The notes under the pieces are model-generated. The model had not been told where the DNA came from. It did not search any database and saw nothing but the letters and a program-made list of their open reading frames with translations. A DNA stretch of 64,000 nt, taken from positions 372,001 to 436,000 of the forward strand of contig NZ_CP038810.1 in NCBI RefSeq assembly GCF_004797125.1, given 5' to 3'. This document shows, piece by piece, positions 27,338-35,921 of the stretch (within the stretch, counting starts at the first letter, position 1; each line of letters starts with the position of its first letter). A program made the translations under genes and the position numbers. This DNA comes from Flavobacterium sangjuense (lineage in GTDB: Bacteria > Bacteroidota > Bacteroidia > Flavobacteriales > Flavobacteriaceae).

Positions 27338-28884
27338 AAAATGTCATTCTGAAATATTATCCTTTGCTTCCTTTGCTTTTGCTTTGTGTTTTCTATGGAT
27401 ATAAATCTTTGGAATTTCCAATTCACGATTTTAGCAATTATTACTTTGGCGGAAAGTTTTTGGCTGAAGGACATTTCACTTCCGATATTTATTTTCCATA
27501 CGAATTCAACAAAGCCATTTCTGATTTAGGACATCACAATATTTTTGCGAGTTATGCTCCGAACACACCATTTTTGGCATTCTTTTTTTCGCCTTTGTCC
27601 TTTATTTATGTCGAAGCTGCGAAACTGTTTTTCAATTGTATTTCGATAAGTTTGTTTGTATTTAGCATTTACAGATTGTTTTCGCATTATAAAATAAATC
27701 TGAAATATGCGTTGCTGATTCCAGTCTTATTTTTGGTTCCGATAAAAAACAATTTGCTGTTTGGGCAAGTTTATTTCTTATTGTTTTTCCTGTTGACAGA
27801 AGGTTGGTTTTCGTATGAAAAAAAGCGTTGGAAATCGATGGCATTCTTTTGGAGTTTGGCAGTTTTACTCAAGGTCTTTCCCGTATTGCTTATTGTTCTT
27901 TTTGTGTTTAAAAAACAATGGAAAGCCTTACTCTATTTAGCGGGTTCCTGTATTTTACTTTTTGGAATTTCTTTACTCTTTACTGGAACTGATATTTGGA
28001 TTTTTTATCTCAAAGAAGTTTTGCCAAAAGCTTCCAACGGAGAGATTGCTACGGCTTTTGTGCCCAATTATCAGTCGGTTTTTATGTTCCTGAAAGAACT
28101 TTTGGTGTTCGATGCTACGGATAATCAGTACTCCAGTTTTAATTATCCTGTTTTATTTTCTGCTCTGATGCTGGCTTTCAAAATAGGAATTTTAGGTATT
28201 GGTTATTTTATTTCCAAAAAAACTTCAAATGCGTTATTTGCTTTTTCCTATTGGATTTTGGCAATGATTTTACTTTCGCCATACGGAAGTACTTATACAA
28301 TTATTTTGCTGATATTCCCTTTTCTGGCTTTGCTAAAAAGCGAGATTTCAAATGTCAAAAAAATTATCCTATTTATCGTCTTGTTTTTAATAAGCAATCT
28401 TTCTTTATCATTTTTTATTGAGAAAGCGTTTCCTTTTTCATATCCAAGATTGTTCTTGTTGTTGCTGCTGTTTGCCTTGTTTTTGTTCGAATTTCAGCAA
28501 AAAATCAATTGGAAAATTGTGGTTGCCTGTTCTTTACTTCCAATGATTTTAGTGTTGATTTTCAAAAAGAATAACGTTGTTAAATCGACTATACTGCTTA
28601 AAGACGGACCAATATTAGTATATGATTACGAAATCGAAAACAAACAGCTAACCGGTTATTTTTGGGATGGACAAGATAAGGTAGTATTATGGAACACTCC
28701 TATTCAAAATGTTGAATCGCTGAGTTTGAAAAACAATCAGGTTTTTTACCGTAACCAACAGCTTACGTTTGACAAAAGCCATAAGTTGAAACCAATGTTA
28801 ATTGACAATAAAACAGTGTTATATCTTTCAGATTATGGTAGAGGCATTGGGTTTTATACCTTAAGAAAAATGGAATTGAAATGA
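27334..28884 (+). CDS. GT87-like integral membrane glycosyltransferase (DUF2029)
   Basis: The 516-residue protein has ten or more membrane helices over residues 1-425. Near the N terminus the periplasmic loop contains FPIHDFSNYYFGGKFLAEG, resembling the catalytic loop of GT-C/DUF2029 enzymes. Further typical pieces are NNLLFGQVYFLLFFLL and ALLKVFPVLL. A soluble tail of about 90 residues (from about 425) is unusual and unassigned. The family adds a sugar from a polyprenyl-phosphate donor on the periplasmic face. It overlaps neighbours by 4 bases on both sides, next to the GT2 that may supply the donor. Confidence 0.75.
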   Translation: MKNVILKYYPLLPLLLLCVFYGYKSLEFPIHDFSNYYFGGKFLAEGHFTSDIYFPYEFNKAISDLGHHNIFASYAPNTPFLAFFFSPLSFIYVEAAKLFFNCISISLFVFSIYRLFSHYKINLKYALLIPVLFLVPIKNNLLFGQVYFLLFFLLTEGWFSYEKKRWKSMAFFWSLAVLLKVFPVLLIVLFVFKKQWKALLYLAGSCILLFGISLLFTGTDIWIFYLKEVLPKASNGEIATAFVPNYQSVFMFLKELLVFDATDNQYSSFNYPVLFSALMLAFKIGILGIGYFISKKTSNALFAFSYWILAMILLSPYGSTYTIILLIFPFLALLKSEISNVKKIILFIVLFLISNLSLSFFIEKAFPFSYPRLFLLLLLFALFLFEFQQKINWKIVVACSLLPMILVLIFKKNNVVKSTILLKDGPILVYDYEIENKQLTGYFWDGQDKVVLWNTPIQNVESLSLKNNQVFYRNQQLTFDKSHKLKPMLIDNKTVLYLSDYGRGIGFYTLRKMELK

Positions 28885-30053
28885 ATCTAAAAAAGACATT
28901 CGACAGGATAAAACTTGTTTTGATCAACATCCTCAAGCAAGTATTGGGTCAGGTGCTAACCCTGATTCTGTCGGTCATTATATTCAAATGGGATTCAAAA
29001 GAATTATGGGGCGAATTTGCCGCCTATTTTATTTATGTCAATATCCTAATTACAATCATCAGCTGGGGAAATAAGGAATTCTTGATTCGGGAATTCAGTA
29101 AAGCGCCAAACAAAATAATAGAGAATTTCTATCTGGTTTTTAATTCGCGCTTGCCGCTATTAGTCCTTGCCGTTGTAGCGGCTTTGTTTGTTTTCCCAAT
29201 CAGCTGTTTCTGGTTTTTTGCCCTTTGGATAATCAGCGTTTATATTTCACAATCACTTGAAGTTTTTTGGATTTACAAAAGAGATTATGCCAAATCAATT
29301 CTCCTGGAAATACTGTCGTTTTCAGGGCTGGTTTTGTTGCTTTTTTATAATAAAATAAATAGTGACAAGCTTATCGAATATTATTCCTATTACCAATTGA
29401 TGCGTGCTATTTTATATATCATTCTTTATGCTTCGGAATTAAAAAAACTTCATTTTGCCATAGACAAAAAATATTTTGTCACTGCTGTTTCCTTCTTTTT
29501 GCTGGGTTTGGTTGGATTTCTTCAATCGCGAATGGATTTTGTAATAATCACTTTTTTCGAATCTGATCAGAACGTAGCGGTTTACCAAATCATCACCACT
29601 TTTTTCATATTGATTCATGCTTTGGGAACCTTTTTAATTTTTCCTTATATGAAGAACATCTATCGATTGCAAAAGAGTTCAGTGAGTGTTTTTCAACGGT
29701 TTATTGCTGTCATCTCGCCTTTGGTAGTGTGCTTCTGTTTGGCGGTTTTGTTTTTGATTATGCATTATGTTTATAACATTAGCCTTGATTACCATTACTA
29801 TTTATTGGGGTTTTTAATCACTTTCCCACCCTATTTATACACGGTCAAAATATTGATTTTATATAAAGAAAACAAGCAGGGTTTTATTCTAAAGACCGGA
29901 ATTATAGCCATCGTAATTAACAGTTTAGCTTCTATTCTTTTGCTTTATCTTGGTTATGGATTAAAAGGTGCTTTGATGGGTTCGGCTATTGCTCATCTAT
30001 TTACAGCCTATCAATATCTCACCCATTTTTCAACTCAAACTCAAAAAGCATAA
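28881..30053 (+). CDS. Wzx-like polysaccharide flippase (MOP superfamily)
   Basis: The 390-residue protein has about eleven to twelve membrane helices (for example VLTLILSVIIFKW, LLVLAVVAALFVFPISCFWFF and LLGFLITFPPYLYTVKIL). The pattern of Wzx/RfbX-type flippases appears in YAAYF-like helix 2, SRMDFVIITFF (helix 7 start) and a later ALMGSAIAHLFTAYQYL. It is slightly short for the family (usually 400-480). It would flip a lipid-linked glycan across the inner membrane. Its presence argues that the operon makes a lipid-linked, exported molecule. Confidence 0.75.
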   Translation: MNLKKTFDRIKLVLINILKQVLGQVLTLILSVIIFKWDSKELWGEFAAYFIYVNILITIISWGNKEFLIREFSKAPNKIIENFYLVFNSRLPLLVLAVVAALFVFPISCFWFFALWIISVYISQSLEVFWIYKRDYAKSILLEILSFSGLVLLLFYNKINSDKLIEYYSYYQLMRAILYIILYASELKKLHFAIDKKYFVTAVSFFLLGLVGFLQSRMDFVIITFFESDQNVAVYQIITTFFILIHALGTFLIFPYMKNIYRLQKSSVSVFQRFIAVISPLVVCFCLAVLFLIMHYVYNISLDYHYYLLGFLITFPPYLYTVKILILYKENKQGFILKTGIIAIVINSLASILLLYLGYGLKGALMGSAIAHLFTAYQYLTHFSTQTQKA

Positions 30054-30059
30054 CGCGAA

Positions 30060-30758
30060 ATGAAGCCCAATCAAAAACATATCAGCAAACAAAATAACCG
30101 CTATTATGATAAAATAGCAGCGGATTATGATGCCATGCTGAGCCATAATACCCAAGAGGATTTTCTGCGTAAAAAAGTAGCTGAGAAATTAACTTCCTTT
30201 TTGAAAGAAGGCACTGTTTTAGATTTTGGAGGAGGAACGGGAGAAGATTTAAAATGGTTATTGGAACATCATTACAAAGTGATTTTTTGCGAACCTTCAT
30301 CCGGTATGCGAAAGATGGCGATGGACAAATTCCCGGAAGCCGGAATTGTGTTTTTGGAAAACAGTCAAACCGATTTTACAAGTTGGGATGAAACGCTTCC
30401 GTTTCAAGAGAAAGTCAATGGTGTAATAGCCAATTTTGCTGTGCTGAATTGTATTTTAGATCTGGATTTATTCTTTAAGAAATTGACTTTGATAACCGCT
30501 GAAAAGGCTGAAATTGTGTTGCTGGTTTTACATTACAATCTGAAAAAAAGAATGCAAATGAACTTTTTCGGAGCACTAAAATCGCTAAACGGAGCTAAGC
30601 CTATGAACGTAAAAGTGGCTTTTCAGGGTGAAAAACAATTGGTTTATCTTCATTCGGTGAAATCAATTCGGAAAGCGACTGCAGAATATTTTGAATTCCA
30701 AAGTTGTGAGTTGTTAAAAGAAGAAGGTTTTTCATTAATCCATTTGACAAAAAAATGA
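30060..30758 (+). CDS. Class I SAM-dependent methyltransferase (copy 3)
   Basis: The 232-residue protein begins with the helix NNRYYDKIAADYDAML. Motif I is VLDFGGGTGEDLKWLLEHHY (about 53-72), and motif II is VIFCEPSSGMRKMAMDKFPEAG. The post-II region is GVIANFAVLNCILDLDLFFKKL. The overall layout resembles the methyltransferase at 23339. It follows the flippase by 6 bp and overlaps the next gene by 4 (ATGA). The acceptor is unknown. Confidence 0.85.
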   Translation: MKPNQKHISKQNNRYYDKIAADYDAMLSHNTQEDFLRKKVAEKLTSFLKEGTVLDFGGGTGEDLKWLLEHHYKVIFCEPSSGMRKMAMDKFPEAGIVFLENSQTDFTSWDETLPFQEKVNGVIANFAVLNCILDLDLFFKKLTLITAEKAEIVLLVLHYNLKKRMQMNFFGALKSLNGAKPMNVKVAFQGEKQLVYLHSVKSIRKATAEYFEFQSCELLKEEGFSLIHLTKK

Positions 30759-31663
30759 AAAAACTGCTCAACATATTACTATTTGGAAATACTTTCTTTA
30801 AAGAATATCCGGCTGTCTCGATTGATGAAAATGAGATAAAAGAAAGGGTATTCTTTGAGGTTGACGGAAAACAAATCGATGTTTCCCAAAGGCATTGGTT
30901 GCTCTCATTGGAACCTATGGTTTTTGGAATTTGGTTTGAAAATGTACCAAATTTTGATAAAAAAACCAAGGGAAAATTGTATTTCAAGTCGGGTCAAAAT
31001 AAAACACTAGCAATCGTAGAATTAAATCTAACCGAAAGCATCACTGAAAAAGAAGGCATTTTGCTTTTGTTTACCGTTGAAGAAAGCAACTTGTTTTATA
31101 TAAGTCCGTTTAAAACAAAACTGATTTACGAACTGTATTATAAAAAGCCAAACCTGTCGTACATTCTATTCAAAAACCTTGCGGCTGCTTTTAGTTATCC
31201 GCGAAAAGTGCGGTTGGTTTCCTTTAAAAAAGACGATTATTTCAATATTTTCCCGATGGATTTGGCTGGCAATATTCCGAACACGAATTATTTTGTTTTT
31301 GGATTACGGCATACCAACAACACACTCGATAAAATTATAGAAGAAAAGAAAATCGTTGTGGCGGAATTTCCATCGACTTTAAAGGAGGAAATTTATCAAT
31401 TGGCCAAGCATCATTCCGGAAATCCGCCAAGTGTTGACGCCTTGCCCTTTTCAATTTTGGAAACTAATTCATATCAATTTCCTATTCCCGAATCGGTCAT
31501 ACAATATGACGAAATCGAAATTTTAAAAACGCTGAATTTAGGAAGCCATATGTTGCTCTTTGGGAAAACCATCAACACGATTGTTGTAAATGAAAATGCG
31601 GCCAATTTGTATCACATCCATTTTTTAAACCATCTAAATCAAAACCAATATGAACCAACTTAA
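30755..31663 (+). CDS. Unassigned protein, possible flavin-reductase-like split barrel
   Basis: This 302-residue soluble protein is not confidently recognised. The middle part (PRKVRLVSFKKDDYFNIFPMDLAGN, then YFVFGLRHTNNTLDKIIEEKKIVVAEF) resembles the FMN-binding split-barrel fold of flavin-reductase-like proteins. The N-terminal third has a separate beta-rich segment (KGKLYFKSGQNKTLAIVELN). If the split barrel is real, it could bind FMN or act as a non-enzymatic partner of a radical SAM protein. It is the last gene of the 11-gene operon and its stop overlaps the stop of the reverse FkbM gene. Confidence 0.4.
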   Translation: MKKLLNILLFGNTFFKEYPAVSIDENEIKERVFFEVDGKQIDVSQRHWLLSLEPMVFGIWFENVPNFDKKTKGKLYFKSGQNKTLAIVELNLTESITEKEGILLLFTVEESNLFYISPFKTKLIYELYYKKPNLSYILFKNLAAAFSYPRKVRLVSFKKDDYFNIFPMDLAGNIPNTNYFVFGLRHTNNTLDKIIEEKKIVVAEFPSTLKEEIYQLAKHHSGNPPSVDALPFSILETNSYQFPIPESVIQYDEIEILKTLNLGSHMLLFGKTINTIVVNENAANLYHIHFLNHLNQNQYEPT

Positions 31664-32595
31664 AGTTTTTTAACCCATTGCAACACCATTGGCGGACACA
31701 GATTGATGATGAGTTGTTTAATTTTTTTTCTAAAAGAAATAAAATTATGATTCGTAAAAACCTTTTGCTCTTCCATTGATAAACTGGAAGTATTGAGTAA
31801 GTAGGAACCTAAACTATAGTAACCTAACCAAAGTAAGAGAAAACCTGATTTTATTTTGTTTTCATTGCTTAAAAATTCAGAATCCAGAACATAAATAGCA
31901 TCGCCGCAAGGTGCATAATGACAATTTTTATCATGACTATTAGCCAAAACCGGAGTGTAATTTTCTCTGTAAGTAATAAAATCAACCAGTACATAACCTT
32001 TATCCCTTAAATAGATGTCGATATCCGAAAACAACACCTGATTTTGATAAACTGCTATGGTTGACACTTCAACTTTTAGAATATTTATTCGTTTTTCGTT
32101 GAGCAACTTTTCTGCACCATGCAAAATTTTCAATTCTGAACCTTGCGTGTCAATTTTTAAATAATCAATTGTCTCATCTTTGTCTTTTATGAAATTATCC
32201 AGTGTAACCGCCGAAGTCTTAATTACATTTTCAATGGCAATGTTTGACTTCCAATTGTCAAAGTTTTTATATAAACCAAAATGCTTTTGATAGTTGCCCA
32301 AATCTGTTTCAAGCAGACTGCTCATAGAGCTGTGCTTTGTAACATTAAAGGAAACTTCGCCTTCACAATCCGACAAACAATCACCAATTAAAGCTAATGA
32401 CTTAAAATTATGTTGAATGTATTTTTCTTTAAGTATTTCCAATTCGATTGGATTGGGTTCGAAGCCGATAATATTGGTTATTGTCGACAAGTCTTCCAAA
32501 AAATCAAGCTTGTCTTTGGCGCCAACATCGATAAAAAACAAAGATTCAATGTTTTTCCTCTTTAAGATTTGAACTAAATCGTTTGTTTTATTCAT
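31660..32595 (-). CDS. FkbM-family methyltransferase
   Basis: The 311-residue protein has the FkbM signature: LFFIDVGAKDKLDFL, then IIGFEPNPIELEILKEK, LIGDCLSDCEGEVSFN, then TLDNFIKDKDETIDYLKIDTQGSELKILHGAEKLL. The SLLETDL stretch is also typical. FkbM enzymes usually O-methylate sugars or polyketides. It is the only gene of the cluster on the minus strand and overlaps the last operon gene by 4 bp, tail to tail. Its promoter region (32596-32664) is shared divergently with the acyltransferase gene. Confidence 0.9.
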   Translation of the reverse strand: MNKTNDLVQILKRKNIESLFFIDVGAKDKLDFLEDLSTITNIIGFEPNPIELEILKEKYIQHNFKSLALIGDCLSDCEGEVSFNVTKHSSMSSLLETDLGNYQKHFGLYKNFDNWKSNIAIENVIKTSAVTLDNFIKDKDETIDYLKIDTQGSELKILHGAEKLLNEKRINILKVEVSTIAVYQNQVLFSDIDIYLRDKGYVLVDFITYRENYTPVLANSHDKNCHYAPCGDAIYVLDSEFLSNENKIKSGFLLLWLGYYSLGSYLLNTSSLSMEEQKVFTNHNFISFRKKIKQLIINLCPPMVLQWVKKL

Positions 32596-32664
32596 TGTAC
32601 AAAAGAAGTGATTGGATTAATTATCAAATTTATAAATTTATAGCTTACAAAAAACGAAACCCTG

Positions 32665-33735
32665 ATGGACACCACGATGCATAAAAGAATTCCCGGACTC
32701 GATGTACTTCGAACCCTGTGCCTTTTCTTCGTGTTAACGCAGCATTCTTTTATGTTTACGGATGCCTATTTTCCTGAGTTTCGGATAATGTGGATAATGT
32801 CTCATTACGCACTTGATTTGTTCTGTATCTTAAGTGGTTTTTTGATTGCGGGAATAATTGAAAAACGGTACCGTGAAACCAACAAAATAACTTTTTCGGA
32901 CATGCTCACTTTTTACAAAAGAAGGAGTTTTAAGATCCTTCCGATGTATTATATAGTCATTGCTATCTGCTTGTTTTTATCAAACATTGGATGGTATTAC
33001 CCAAAGGATTTTTCCTGGAAATTTCTGGTGTTTCTTCAAAATTTGCATCGTGGTGATTTTCATTTTTTGCCCCATACCCATTCGTTAACTATTCAGGAAT
33101 GGTTTTGCCTGCTTTTCCCTTTAACCATTTTATTTTTATTTAAGTTTTTGCCGAAGTCCGAATACAATCCCATTCTTATTGGCGCATTTATTTGGATGGC
33201 TGTTGGATTTGTCAATCGTTGGATTGTGCACTCTCATGGAGTCGAAAGTTGGGATATTGAAATCCGTAAAACAATACTAACCCGAATAGATGCGGTCATT
33301 TATGGCGTTTTGTTTTACTTCATTCAATTGCATTTTTCGGAGTTTTTGAAAAAGAACAAATTGAAATTATTGCTCGTTAGTTTTACTCTTTATCTGTTGG
33401 CTACATATATTCTGGCGCAAAAATATTCGCCTTTTTTCAATAATGTGGTTTATTATTCGTTGGTCACTTTTATTGTCAGTTTCGCGTTGCCGTATTTTAT
33501 ACATTTAAAGCTTCCTGAGCAGCCACAAAAAATCTTTACTTTTATTGGATTGTCATCTTATTCGATTTATCTGATTCACTTACCTTTACTCTACATTATT
33601 TTTGATCGCATTCAGGCAACCAACAAATGCGAATCATTATTGTTTTTGGTTGGAATGCTGTTGCTTACGAATATTGTTGGAATGCTGTTTTATATATTCG
33701 TAGAAAACCCAATTATGAAATTAAGAGATAAATAA
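32665..33735 (+). CDS. Acyltransferase 3 family (OafA/YrhL-like) membrane protein
   Basis: The 356-residue protein has about ten membrane helices. It starts with RIPGLDVLRTLCLFFVLTQHSFMF (the R...H block of AT3 proteins). Then come YALDLFCILSGFLIAGII, FYKRRSFKILPMYYIVIAICLFL, and SLTIQEWFCLLFPLTILFLF, where the usual W-[ST]-L-x-x-E is altered to S-L-T-I-Q-E-W. The end is FIGLSSYSIYLIHLPLLYIIF. The family O-acylates surface glycans or lipids at the inner membrane. It is the first gene of a three-gene unit, 3 bp before the third radical SAM gene. Confidence 0.9.
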   Translation: MDTTMHKRIPGLDVLRTLCLFFVLTQHSFMFTDAYFPEFRIMWIMSHYALDLFCILSGFLIAGIIEKRYRETNKITFSDMLTFYKRRSFKILPMYYIVIAICLFLSNIGWYYPKDFSWKFLVFLQNLHRGDFHFLPHTHSLTIQEWFCLLFPLTILFLFKFLPKSEYNPILIGAFIWMAVGFVNRWIVHSHGVESWDIEIRKTILTRIDAVIYGVLFYFIQLHFSEFLKKNKLKLLLVSFTLYLLATYILAQKYSPFFNNVVYYSLVTFIVSFALPYFIHLKLPEQPQKIFTFIGLSSYSIYLIHLPLLYIIFDRIQATNKCESLLFLVGMLLLTNIVGMLFYIFVENPIMKLRDK

Positions 33736-33737
33736 AA

Positions 33738-35261
33738 ATGCCAACGAACAAAATAATCATATTCAATCCAAAAAGTGCTAACGGAAAACATCGGATTCCC
33801 AATTCGATATTGCAGGTTGGAGCCGCTGTTCATGGCAAATATGAGTATGTTTTTGTGGATGGCAATTTGGAGAAAAATCCCTGGGAAACCATTGAAAATT
33901 ATTTAAAATCGGGTGATTATAAATACTTTGGTTCAACCGTGATGCCTGGTCCGCAACTGCGTCAGGCGATTCCGTTTACCAAAAAAATAAAAGAATTATT
34001 TCCCGAAACCGTTACGGTTTGGGGCGGTTATTTTGCGGCCAATCAGTATAAAGTTTCCTTGGAATCTGGTGTTGTTGATTATGTTATTAACGGTCCGGGC
34101 GATGTAGCTTTTCCTTCTTTAATTGAGGCTTTGGAAAATAATGAAAAAGAAAAAATCTTCTTAATCAAAAACTTAATTTATAAAAACGATAAAGGAGAAA
34201 TCGTTAAAACCGCTGTCGAAGCTTTACTCGACCAAGATACGCTGCCTAAGTTTCCTTATGAGTATTTGAATTCGTTTTATCCAGTCAAAAATTATTTGGC
34301 CAAAACCTTTATGGGTAACAAAACCCTATCATATCATTCGAGTATGGGCTGTCCTTTTTCATGTTCGTTTTGCGCTGTGGTTCCAATTTATAATGCCAAA
34401 TGGAAAGGAATGTCAGCCACCAGAATTTATGAAGATGTCAAATATTTTAAAGACAAATACAACATTGACGCAGTCGAATTCCACGATAATAATTTCTTTA
34501 CTTCCAAAAAAAGAGTTTTAGAATTTTCGGAATTAATAATGAATGATGGAATCAGTTATTGGGGCGAAGGCCGCATCGATACTATTAATATGTATAGTGA
34601 TGATGAACTAAAACTGATGCGAAAAGCCGGTTGCAAAATGATTTTTCTTGGTGCTGAAACCGGAAATGATGCCGTCCTGAAACAAATGAACAAAGGCGGA
34701 ACGCAAACCGGACAAATGATTAAAGATTTTGTCCTGCGGATGAAAAATGCCGATATCATTCCGGAATTGTCTTTTGTTCTTGGAATGCCTGCCAAAACTG
34801 AGAAGGAAGTCTATGAGCAAATTTTGTGGGACATCAATTTCATCAAAGAAATAAAAGAAATCAATCCGAATGCGGAGATTATCATTTATCTTTTTAGTCC
34901 CGTGCCAACAGAAGGTTCCGACTTATACAAGCAAATTCTCGATGCCGGTTTTTCGTTTCCTAAACATTTGGAAAACTGGATTTCACCGAGTTGGGAAAAC
35001 TTCGATTTGCGGAAAAATCCACTAACGCCTTGGTTAAAACCTTACATGATTGACACCATTAAAAATTTTGAAACCGTTTTGAATGGTTATTATCCAACGG
35101 TTTCCGATTTCAGGGTTCGTGGTTTTAAAAGAACCGTTTTGACAACAGTCGCAAGTTGGCGTTATAAAACCGGAGTTTATAATTATCCATATGAAATAAA
35201 GGCTTTACATAAACTTTGGAAGTATCGCCAACCGGAGATTGAAGGATTCTATTCAGAATAG
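33738..35261 (+). CDS. B12-binding-domain radical SAM protein (copy 3, divergent)
   Basis: The 507-residue protein is more distant from the two other radical SAM proteins. The N-terminal B12-type domain includes SILQVGAAVHGKYEYVFVDGN, TVWGGYFAANQYKVSLESG and VDYVINGPGDVAFPSL. The Fe-S site is CPFSCSFC near residue 207, within SSMGCPFSCSFCAVVPIYN, followed by VEFHDNNFFTSKKRV and FLGAETGNDAVLKQMNKGG. The C-terminal region is rich in Trp and Tyr. The length and block pattern match class B methyltransferase-like proteins. It abuts the HemK-like gene downstream (stop followed at once by ATG). Confidence 0.87.
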   Translation: MPTNKIIIFNPKSANGKHRIPNSILQVGAAVHGKYEYVFVDGNLEKNPWETIENYLKSGDYKYFGSTVMPGPQLRQAIPFTKKIKELFPETVTVWGGYFAANQYKVSLESGVVDYVINGPGDVAFPSLIEALENNEKEKIFLIKNLIYKNDKGEIVKTAVEALLDQDTLPKFPYEYLNSFYPVKNYLAKTFMGNKTLSYHSSMGCPFSCSFCAVVPIYNAKWKGMSATRIYEDVKYFKDKYNIDAVEFHDNNFFTSKKRVLEFSELIMNDGISYWGEGRIDTINMYSDDELKLMRKAGCKMIFLGAETGNDAVLKQMNKGGTQTGQMIKDFVLRMKNADIIPELSFVLGMPAKTEKEVYEQILWDINFIKEIKEINPNAEIIIYLFSPVPTEGSDLYKQILDAGFSFPKHLENWISPSWENFDLRKNPLTPWLKPYMIDTIKNFETVLNGYYPTVSDFRVRGFKRTVLTTVASWRYKTGVYNYPYEIKALHKLWKYRQPEIEGFYSE

Positions 35262-35921
35262 ATGAGAAATTTTATTAAAAAAATATCGCATCCTTTTTTG
35301 AAACTTGGTTTACGATTTTATTATTGGAAGCCGAGGACTTTTTGCTACGACAATATTTGCATCAAAGTGCATTCTGAAGTCTTTCCGCCTAAAATGACAT
35401 TCAGCACTAATATTCTTTTGGACTTTGTCAAAAAATTAGATTTACAAAACAAATCCTTTTTGGAGCTTGGCTGTGGTAGTGGCATTATTTCGCTTTTGGC
35501 AGCAAAAAATGGCGCAGCTGTAACTGCTTCGGATGTGAATCAAATTGCTTTGGATTTTCTGGAAACCAATGCTTCAAAAAATAAGCTGAAGCTAAAAATC
35601 ATTTATTCTGATTTGTTTGACAATCTGAAAAATCAAACTTTTGATTATATAATTATCAATCCACCATATTATCCAAAAACTCCAAAAAACATAAAAGAAC
35701 ATGCTTGGTTTTGTGGTGAAAACTTTGAGTATTTTGAAAAACTATTTGTTCAGCTACCCAATTATTTGGCAGCGGGTGATTGTTATATGATTTTGTCACA
35801 AGATTGTGATATTGAAAAAATAAAAGCCATAGCATTGAGGAACGCTCTGGCTTTTGAACTTGTTTTCGAAAAGAAAAATTTGGTTGAAACCAATTATCTA
35901 TTTAAAGTAGCTTCCTTGTAG
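35262..35921 (+). CDS. HemK/PrmC-like class I methyltransferase
   Basis: The 219-residue protein has motif I SFLELGCGSGIISLLAAKNGA (about 68-88), then TASDVNQIALDFLETNASKN, then the catalytic YIIINPPYYPKTPKN. The NPPY motif is used by N-methyltransferases acting on amide or exocyclic amino groups (PrmC, TaqI-like, RsmC-like). It may therefore methylate a nitrogen of an amino sugar or of a protein rather than an oxygen. It is the last gene of the second unit. Its end overlaps the convergent LacI-type gene by 20 bp. Confidence 0.82.
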   Translation: MRNFIKKISHPFLKLGLRFYYWKPRTFCYDNICIKVHSEVFPPKMTFSTNILLDFVKKLDLQNKSFLELGCGSGIISLLAAKNGAAVTASDVNQIALDFLETNASKNKLKLKIIYSDLFDNLKNQTFDYIIINPPYYPKTPKNIKEHAWFCGENFEYFEKLFVQLPNYLAAGDCYMILSQDCDIEKIKAIALRNALAFELVFEKKNLVETNYLFKVASL

